Shown here one piece after another: positions 6,886-11,216 of a stretch of 11,216 nt of DNA. The position numbers and the translations under genes are program-made. Under the pieces are notes generated by a model. It saw only the letters and a list, made by a program, of their open reading frames with translations, was not told where the DNA came from and searched no databases. Position 1 is the stretch's first letter. Each line of letters starts with the position of its first letter. Origin of the DNA: JAICJJ01 sp039809985 (lineage in GTDB: Bacteria > Chloroflexota > Chloroflexia > Thermomicrobiales > UBA6265); NCBI GenBank assembly GCA_039809985.1, contig JBDHWC010000082.1:1-11216 (forward strand). Reading direction: 5' to 3'.

Positions 6886-8133
6886 ATGACCACGCCCGAA
6901 GCCCCGGACCCGAGCCGCCGGCACGACGGCGTCATCGTCGGCTGCGGGCCGGCGGGGGCGATGCTGGGGCTGCTGCTCGCCCGGGCCGGGCTCGACGTGC
7001 TGGTGCTGGAGAAGCACGGCGACTTCCTGCGCGACTTCCGCGGCGACACCATCCACCCGGCGACCCTCGAACTGCTCGACCAGCTCGGCCTCGCCGACCG
7101 TTTCCTCGCCCTGCCGCACGCGAAGGTGGGCCGGTTCGGCCTGACGGCTGGCAGTGCGTCGATCAGCGTCGACTTCTCGCGGCTGCCGACGAAGTTCCCG
7201 TACATCGCGTTCGTGCCGCAGTGGGACTTCCTCGACTTCCTCACCGGCGAGGCGCGTCGCTACCCCGGCTTCCGCCTCAGGATGAACGCCGAGGTGACCG
7301 GGCTCGTGGTCGAGGCGGGGGTCGTCCGCGGCGTGCGCTACCGCACCGCCGGCGGCGAGCAGGTCGCCCTCGGCCGGCTGACGGTCGGCGCGGACGGGCG
7401 CACCTCGGTCACCCGACAGGCGGCGGGGCTGCGCCCGGTCGAGTTCGGCGTGCCGATGGACGTCTTCTGGTTCCGGCTGCCGCGCCGTCCGGACGAGCCG
7501 GGGACCGTGCAGGCCCGCACCGGACCGGGCCGGTTCGGGCTGATGCTCAACCGCGGCGACCTGTGGCAGGTCGGCTACCTGATCCCGAAGGACGGGGCGG
7601 AAACGGTCCGGGCCGAGGGGCTCGCGGCGTTCCGGGCGTCGGTCGCCGCGCTGCTGCCGGAACTGGCCGACCGCGTCGGCGAACTGCAGGACTGGGACCA
7701 GGTCAAGCTGCTGACCGTGCAGTCGAACCGCCTGCGGCGCTGGTGGGTGCCCGGCTACCTCGCCATCGGGGACGCGGCGCACGCGATGTCGCCGATGGGC
7801 GGGGTCGGCATCAACCTCGCGATCCAGGACGCGGTCGAGGCCGCCAACGTCCTCTGGCGGCCGTTGCGCGACGGCCGGATCTCGACCGCGGACCTCGCGA
7901 CGGTCCAGCGCCACCGCGAAGTGCCGACCCGCCTGATCCAAGGCTTCCAGTCGCTGCTGCAGGCGCAGGTGATCGCGCCCACGATCGGCGGCGCGGCCGA
8001 CCCGGGCAGCAGCCGGCGGTTCCATCTCCTGCTCGCCGCCCCGGGCCTCCGCAACCTCCCGGCCCGCCTGATCGGCCTCGGCGTCGGCCGGCCGCGGATC
8101 GCCTCGCCGGAGGGGCAGGGGGCCGGGGCCTAG
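6886..8133 (+). CDS. FAD-dependent monooxygenase, class A (PheA/TfdB/UbiH-like)
   Basis: This is a flavoprotein hydroxylase of 415 aa that would use FAD, NAD(P)H and oxygen to hydroxylate an organic, probably aromatic, substrate. Three hallmark motifs are present and correctly spaced. The Rossmann GXGXXG is VIVGCGPAGAMLGLLLA (from residue 16) with the ribose-binding LEKH after it. The DG motif is VGADGRTSV, with Asp170. The GD motif is YLAIGDAAHAMSPMGGVGIN, with Gly295-Asp296. No membrane segment or C-terminal thioredoxin-like domain is seen, so it is the short form. The ATG at 6886 is chosen because GAGGGGG (6871-6877) lies eight bases before it and the FAD fold begins shortly after. The open frame back to 6217 is antisense to the nucleotidyltransferase gene. 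The substrate is unknown. Family members include enzymes of aromatic degradation, polyketide tailoring and antibiotic inactivation (TetX, Rox); the divergent neighbour makes the last worth considering but does not show it. Confidence 0.9.
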   Translation: MTTPEAPDPSRRHDGVIVGCGPAGAMLGLLLARAGLDVLVLEKHGDFLRDFRGDTIHPATLELLDQLGLADRFLALPHAKVGRFGLTAGSASISVDFSRLPTKFPYIAFVPQWDFLDFLTGEARRYPGFRLRMNAEVTGLVVEAGVVRGVRYRTAGGEQVALGRLTVGADGRTSVTRQAAGLRPVEFGVPMDVFWFRLPRRPDEPGTVQARTGPGRFGLMLNRGDLWQVGYLIPKDGAETVRAEGLAAFRASVAALLPELADRVGELQDWDQVKLLTVQSNRLRRWWVPGYLAIGDAAHAMSPMGGVGINLAIQDAVEAANVLWRPLRDGRISTADLATVQRHREVPTRLIQGFQSLLQAQVIAPTIGGAADPGSSRRFHLLLAAPGLRNLPARLIGLGVGRPRIASPEGQGAGA

Positions 8134-8185
8134 GGGGCCGGGACCGGGGCGGCGGCGCGAGACTGGCCTCGGCGTCGGCCGGCCT

Positions 8186-8213
8186 TTGCGCTCTCCGAGA
8201 GTCGGGCTAGACT
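8186..8213 (+). promoter_or_regulatory. Candidate promoter with internal palindrome for the STAND regulator
   Basis: TTGCGC (8186-8191) and TAGACT (8208-8213), separated by 16 bases, resemble weak -35 and -10 boxes. They would start transcription roughly 40 bases before the ATG at 8260. Between them is CTCTC-C-GAGAG (8191-8201), a perfect palindrome around one base that could bind the encoded XRE protein or another regulator. Two further palindromes, CCCCCGGGG-like at 8222-8230 and TCCCGGGA at 8236-8243, lie in the leader. Confidence 0.35.
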
Positions 8214-8259
8214 AGTGTCGTCCCCCGGGGCCAGTTCCCGGGACCAGCGGAGGGAGGCG

Positions 8260-10728
8260 ATGCCCGGCTCCGAGCCCGCCACCTTCGGCGCGCGCCTGCG
8301 CGGCTACCGGATCGCCGCCGCCCTCTCGCAGGAGGAGCTGGCCGAGCGGTCCGGTCTCAGCACGCGCGGCATCAGCGACCTGGAGCGGGGGGCGCGGCGC
8401 GAGCCGCGGCTGGAGACGGTGCGGATGCTCGGGGAGGCGCTGCGCCTCGACCCGGCGGACTTGGAGCACCTGCTCCGCGCCGCCCGCCCTGCCGCCTTCG
8501 GCTCGGCCGACCACGTGCCCGTCGCCGGCCCCGGGCCGGCCCGCGTCCTCGGGCCGGCCCGGCTGCCGACCCCGCCGACCTCGCTGATCGGGCGGGAGGA
8601 GGACTTGGCGCGGGCCGAGCGGCTGCTCGCCGGCGGCACCCGGCTGCTGACCCTGACCGGGCCCGGCGGCGTCGGCAAGACCCGTCTCGCGCTGGAGCTG
8701 GGCCACCGGCTGGAGGCCGCGGGCGAGCAGGTGGCCCTCGTCGAGCTGGCCAGCGTCCGCGACGTCGAGAGCGTGCCCTCGGCCGTGCTCGCCGCGGCCG
8801 GGGTCGCGGCGGGGGAGGGGCAGTCGCCCGTCGCGGCCCTCGCCGAGGCGACGGCCGGGCACGGCCTCGTGCTGCTGCTCGACAACCTGGAGCAGGTGGC
8901 GGGGGTCGCGCCGTGGGTCGCGGCGTTGCTGGCCGGCTGTCCGGGGGTGCGGGCGGTGGCGACCAGCCGGCTGCCGCTGCGGCTCGGGGCGGAGCGGGAA
9001 CTTTCGCTGCCGCCGCTGGGCCTGCCGGAGCCGGAGGCGGCCGAGGCGTCGGTCGCCGGTGCGCCGGCGGTGGCCCTCTTCGTCGAGCGGGCGGCGACCC
9101 GGGCCGGCTACGAACTGACCGCCGCCGACGTGCCGGCGGTGGCCGCCATCTGCCGTCGGCTCGACGGCCTGCCGCTGGCGATCGAGCTGGCCGCGGCCTG
9201 GACCCGGGTCCTGCCGCCGCCCGCGCTGCTGGCCCGGCTGGAGTCGCGCCCGCTCGACCTCGTCGGCGGCTGGGCCGACGCCCCGGCCCGCCACCAGAGC
9301 CTGCGGGAGACGATCGCCTGGAGCCACGACCTGCTGCGGCCGGGCGAGCGGGCGCTGCTGCGGCGGCTGGCGGTCTTCGCCGGCGGCTGGGACCTCGAGG
9401 CGGCCGAGGCGGTGGCCGAGCACGACCCGGACGCCCTGCCGACCTTGCTGGCGCTGGTCGAGCGGAGCTTCGTCCGCCGCCGCGGCCGGCCGGACGGCAC
9501 CGCCCGCTACGCCCTGCTGGAGACGATCCGCGCCTTCGCCATCGAGCAGCTGGAGGCGAGCGGGGACGGCGACCCGGCCCGGGCGGCGCACGCGGCGTGG
9601 GCCCTCGCCTTGGCGCGAGAGGCGGTCAGCCACTTGCAGGGGGCCGAGCAGGCCGCTTGGCTGGCGCGCCTCCGCGACGAGCGAGACAACCTGCGGGGCG
9701 CGCTGTCGTGGCTCCTCAGCCGCCCGGACGACGCCGCGACCGCGCTGGACCTGGCCTCCACGCTCTGGCGCTTCTGGCACATGCAGGGCAATCTCGGCGA
9801 GGGGCGCCGTTGGCTGGAGCAGGCGATCCGCGACGCGCCGGACGCCCCGCCGCGGCTGCGGGCGGACGCCTTGCTGAAGCTGGGCAACGCCGCGAGCGGG
9901 CAGGGCTCGCTCGACGACGCGCGGGCGCTCTACGCGCAGAGCCTGGCGCTCTCGGAGGAGCACGGCGACCAGCACGCCGTCGCGCGGGCCTTGGTCGGCC
10001 TCGGCATCGTCGCCGCCGACATGGGGGAGCTGCGCGAGGGCGGGGAGTACCTGCGGGCGGCGCTCGAGCTGCGCGAGCGGGGCGCCGGCTACGACTGGGT
10101 GGTTTCCGCCCTGTTCGCCTTGGCGCGACTCTGCCGGTCCGAGGGTCGGTACGACGACGCGATCGCCCACTTTCTCGAGTGCAAGAAGATCGCGAAGGCG
10201 GCGGGGGATCAGCTGACGATCGGCTACATCCACGACGAGATGGCCGAGCTCGAACTGCTGCGCGACGACACCCGGGCGGCCAGACGGCTGGCCGAGGAGG
10301 CGATCTCCGTCTTTCACGAGCTCGGGGAACGCCGGTCGGAGGCCCGCGCCGAGCAGCGGCTCGCGGAAGTGGCCCGCCGGGAAGGCGAACTGCCGGAAGC
10401 GGTGGCCCGTCTGCGTCGCGCCCTCGACCCCGAGGCGGACGACGAGGACCCGGTCGGCTTCGTCCAGACGATGGAATGCGCGGCGAAGCTGGCCCACGAC
10501 ATCGGTGCCGACCTGCCCGCCGGCGTGCTGCTCGGCGCGGCCGCGCACCAGCGGGCGGCGTCACGCATCGCGGCCCAGTCGCAGGAGGCGAGGGCTGTCG
10601 AGGCCGTCGCCGCCGCCGTCCGGAAGCGGGTCGGGCGCGAGGTGTTCCTCGCGAGCTGGCAGCAGGGCGAGGCCGACGGCGTCGAGGCGGCAAAGACCGT
10701 TGCCCGGCAGATGCTGGCAACGGCCTAG
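8260..10728 (+). CDS. XRE HTH / NB-ARC ATPase / TPR-repeat regulator (STAND family)
   Basis: This is a large cytoplasmic STAND protein of 822 aa, probably a transcription regulator that switches on by ATP-driven oligomerisation. Residues about 9-68 are an XRE helix-turn-helix (LSQEELAERSGLSTRGISDLERG from residue 22). A Pro-rich linker leads to the NB-ARC ATPase: P-loop GPGGVGKT at 134-141, Walker B LLLD with Asp208, the TSR motif at 235-237 and GLPLA at 303-307. A winged-helix segment follows near 343-388 (RHQSLRETIAWSHDLL…). From about residue 480 to the end, repeated Ala/Leu-rich helical pairs such as ARALYAQSLALSEEHGD resemble TPRs, the likely ligand-sensing part. The start is the ATG at 8260, preceded by GGAGGGAG at 8249-8256. 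A GTG at 8215 in frame would overlap the promoter. There is no nuclease or other effector domain, so a regulator of the AfsR-like type is likelier than a defence protein. It starts 126 bases after the monooxygenase gene, with its own candidate promoter. Confidence 0.9.
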   Translation: MPGSEPATFGARLRGYRIAAALSQEELAERSGLSTRGISDLERGARREPRLETVRMLGEALRLDPADLEHLLRAARPAAFGSADHVPVAGPGPARVLGPARLPTPPTSLIGREEDLARAERLLAGGTRLLTLTGPGGVGKTRLALELGHRLEAAGEQVALVELASVRDVESVPSAVLAAAGVAAGEGQSPVAALAEATAGHGLVLLLDNLEQVAGVAPWVAALLAGCPGVRAVATSRLPLRLGAERELSLPPLGLPEPEAAEASVAGAPAVALFVERAATRAGYELTAADVPAVAAICRRLDGLPLAIELAAAWTRVLPPPALLARLESRPLDLVGGWADAPARHQSLRETIAWSHDLLRPGERALLRRLAVFAGGWDLEAAEAVAEHDPDALPTLLALVERSFVRRRGRPDGTARYALLETIRAFAIEQLEASGDGDPARAAHAAWALALAREAVSHLQGAEQAAWLARLRDERDNLRGALSWLLSRPDDAATALDLASTLWRFWHMQGNLGEGRRWLEQAIRDAPDAPPRLRADALLKLGNAASGQGSLDDARALYAQSLALSEEHGDQHAVARALVGLGIVAADMGELREGGEYLRAALELRERGAGYDWVVSALFALARLCRSEGRYDDAIAHFLECKKIAKAAGDQLTIGYIHDEMAELELLRDDTRAARRLAEEAISVFHELGERRSEARAEQRLAEVARREGELPEAVARLRRALDPEADDEDPVGFVQTMECAAKLAHDIGADLPAGVLLGAAAHQRAASRIAAQSQEARAVEAVAAAVRKRVGREVFLASWQQGEADGVEAAKTVARQMLATA

Positions 10729-11014
10729 CCGACGGCGCGGCGGCTGATCGGCGGTCTTGCCGGAGAGTCCGCCTCCCGCGCCCACGGCGAACTTTCCGGC
10801 CGCGGTCGCCAACCGGTGCCGACGGCCACCCGCCGAACCGCCGCGGGCGGCCCCGTCCCGGTCGGGAGACGGGGACGGCCTCGACGACGAGGAGTCCGGC
10901 GGTCCTCGCCGCTCCGGCCCCTCGCTCTGACAGGGGAAGGTCTCCGTCGGGAAGTGGCGGCGTAGCGGCAACCCGGGGGGTTCGGGGAAGGGCTTGGCCT
11001 TCCCCCGAGCAATC
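10729..11014. other. Intergenic stretch without a convincing gene
   Basis: No open frame here shows a recognisable domain, and the frames that cross it are low-complexity Arg/Pro/Ala strings. It holds several G/C hairpins. One is CCCCGTC (10851-10857) with GACGGGG (10868-10874). Another is GGGGAAGG (10984-10991) with CCTTCCCC (10998-11005) and a six-base loop. None has a T-run, so I cannot name a terminator for the STAND gene. Its right side contains a diverged copy of the repeat described next. Confidence 0.6.
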
Positions 11015-11216
11015 TTCTCCCCCTCTCCCGCCGCCGCGGGAGAGGGGGAGGTATCCGCTGGAAAGCGACTGGAAAGCCGCCCCGCCGCGGCGATCCGGGA
11101 GGGCTGGGGGAGAGCCAAGCCCGTTCCCGGTCTGGTTTCTCCCCCTCTCCCGCCGCCGCCTGACAGGGGGAGGTATCCGTTGGAAAGCGGCTGGAAAGCC
11201 GCCGCGCAGCGGCAAT
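10927..11216. repeat. Intergenic repeat array with 122-bp period
   Basis: Bases 11015-11094 and 11137-11216 are two similar 80-bp copies, 122 bases apart. Both begin TTCTCCCCCTCTCCCGCCGC and share GTATCCG(C/T)TGGAAAGC and a second CTGGAAAGCC. The last copy runs to the window edge and may continue. A third, diverged copy about 11 bases shorter is at 10927-10972, sharing CTGACAGGGG and TAGCGGCAA with the last copy. The 42-base spacers after copies 1 and 2 have equal length and some resemblance. The array shows no conserved short repeats with unique spacers, so it is not CRISPR. It looks like a dispersed non-coding repeat family of the kind seen in large GC-rich genomes. Confidence 0.7.
11017..11050. 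repeat. Perfect 15-bp hairpin inside the middle repeat copy
   Basis: CTCCCCCTCTCCCGC (11017-11031) pairs perfectly with GCGGGAGAGGGGGAG (11036-11050) around a four-base loop. The last copy (11137-11216) keeps the left arm, but its right arm reads TGACAGGGGGAG, so only the outer CTCCCCCT/AGGGGGAG part of the stem remains. With no T-run on either strand, intrinsic termination is uncertain. A REP-like role or a factor-dependent transcript end is as likely. Confidence 0.6.

Noticed and set aside
6775..8025. N-terminal extension of the nucleotidyltransferase to 621 aa
   Set aside because: It is antisense to the monooxygenase and shows no domain. The family length is reached from the ATG at 6774.
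8212..10548. 778-aa open frame on the minus strand opposite the STAND gene
   Set aside because: It is a low-complexity Arg/Gln/Gly/Pro shadow with no domain. The plus-strand frame has a full set of HTH, NB-ARC and TPR features.
6160..10728. A multi-gene defence island made of nucleotidyltransferase, AbiE and STAND protein
   Set aside because: The STAND protein lacks an effector domain and looks like a regulator. The genes lie on different strands with different base composition, so joint function is not supported.
10927..11216. CRISPR array
   Set aside because: The repeats are about 80 bp, few and diverged, and the spacers resemble each other. No cas gene is visible.
1..11216. tRNA, rRNA or riboswitch
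   Set aside because: I found no cloverleaf, rRNA segment or known aptamer pattern by reading. A covariance-model search would be the decisive test.

Overview
The window is chromosomal DNA with very high GC content (about three quarters G+C by eye) and strong G/C at third codon positions. That base composition, the XRE/NB-ARC/TPR regulator and the C/G-rich intergenic repeats would suit an Actinomycetota or a Chloroflexota (Thermomicrobia-like) bacterium. This is inference; no marker gene is present to settle it.

Left part (69-3776, plus strand): three genes of a nucleoside/simple-sugar-type ABC importer. They are a double-domain ATPase, then two different BPD_transp_2-type permeases. The first two genes overlap by 14 nt. 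The two permeases are separated by a 107-nt spacer that contains a nested inverted repeat. The substrate-binding lipoprotein is not in the window and probably lies upstream. Next, on the same strand, is a NarL/LuxR-type response regulator (3889-4602) whose receiver domain has lost its phospho-acceptor aspartate.

Middle part (about 4603-6160, minus strand): a type IV toxin-antitoxin locus, abiEi (5510-6124) followed by abiEii (4690-5513). Its base composition is visibly less GC-rich than the flanks, which suggests horizontal acquisition. The antitoxin gene is intact. The nucleotidyltransferase toxin gene has a one-base frameshift that is best placed in a run of five C (minus strand) at 5186-5190. 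Restoring one base gives a normal 274-aa protein. A 7-bp inverted repeat spans the abiEi start and is a candidate autoregulatory operator.

Right part: a small aminoglycoside/lincosamide-type nucleotidyltransferase (6160-6774, minus) is divergent from a class A FAD-dependent monooxygenase (6886-8133, plus). A large STAND regulator follows (8260-10728, plus), with an XRE HTH, an NB-ARC ATPase and TPR-like repeats, and a plausible promoter. The last 488 bases hold no convincing gene. They contain a 122-bp-period intergenic repeat with a perfect 15-bp hairpin, which runs off the window edge.

I see no novel multi-gene system. The most notable items are the broken AbiE toxin beside an intact antitoxin, the non-phosphorylatable receiver, the divergent pair of possible drug-modifying enzymes, and the two unexplained intergenic repeat structures.
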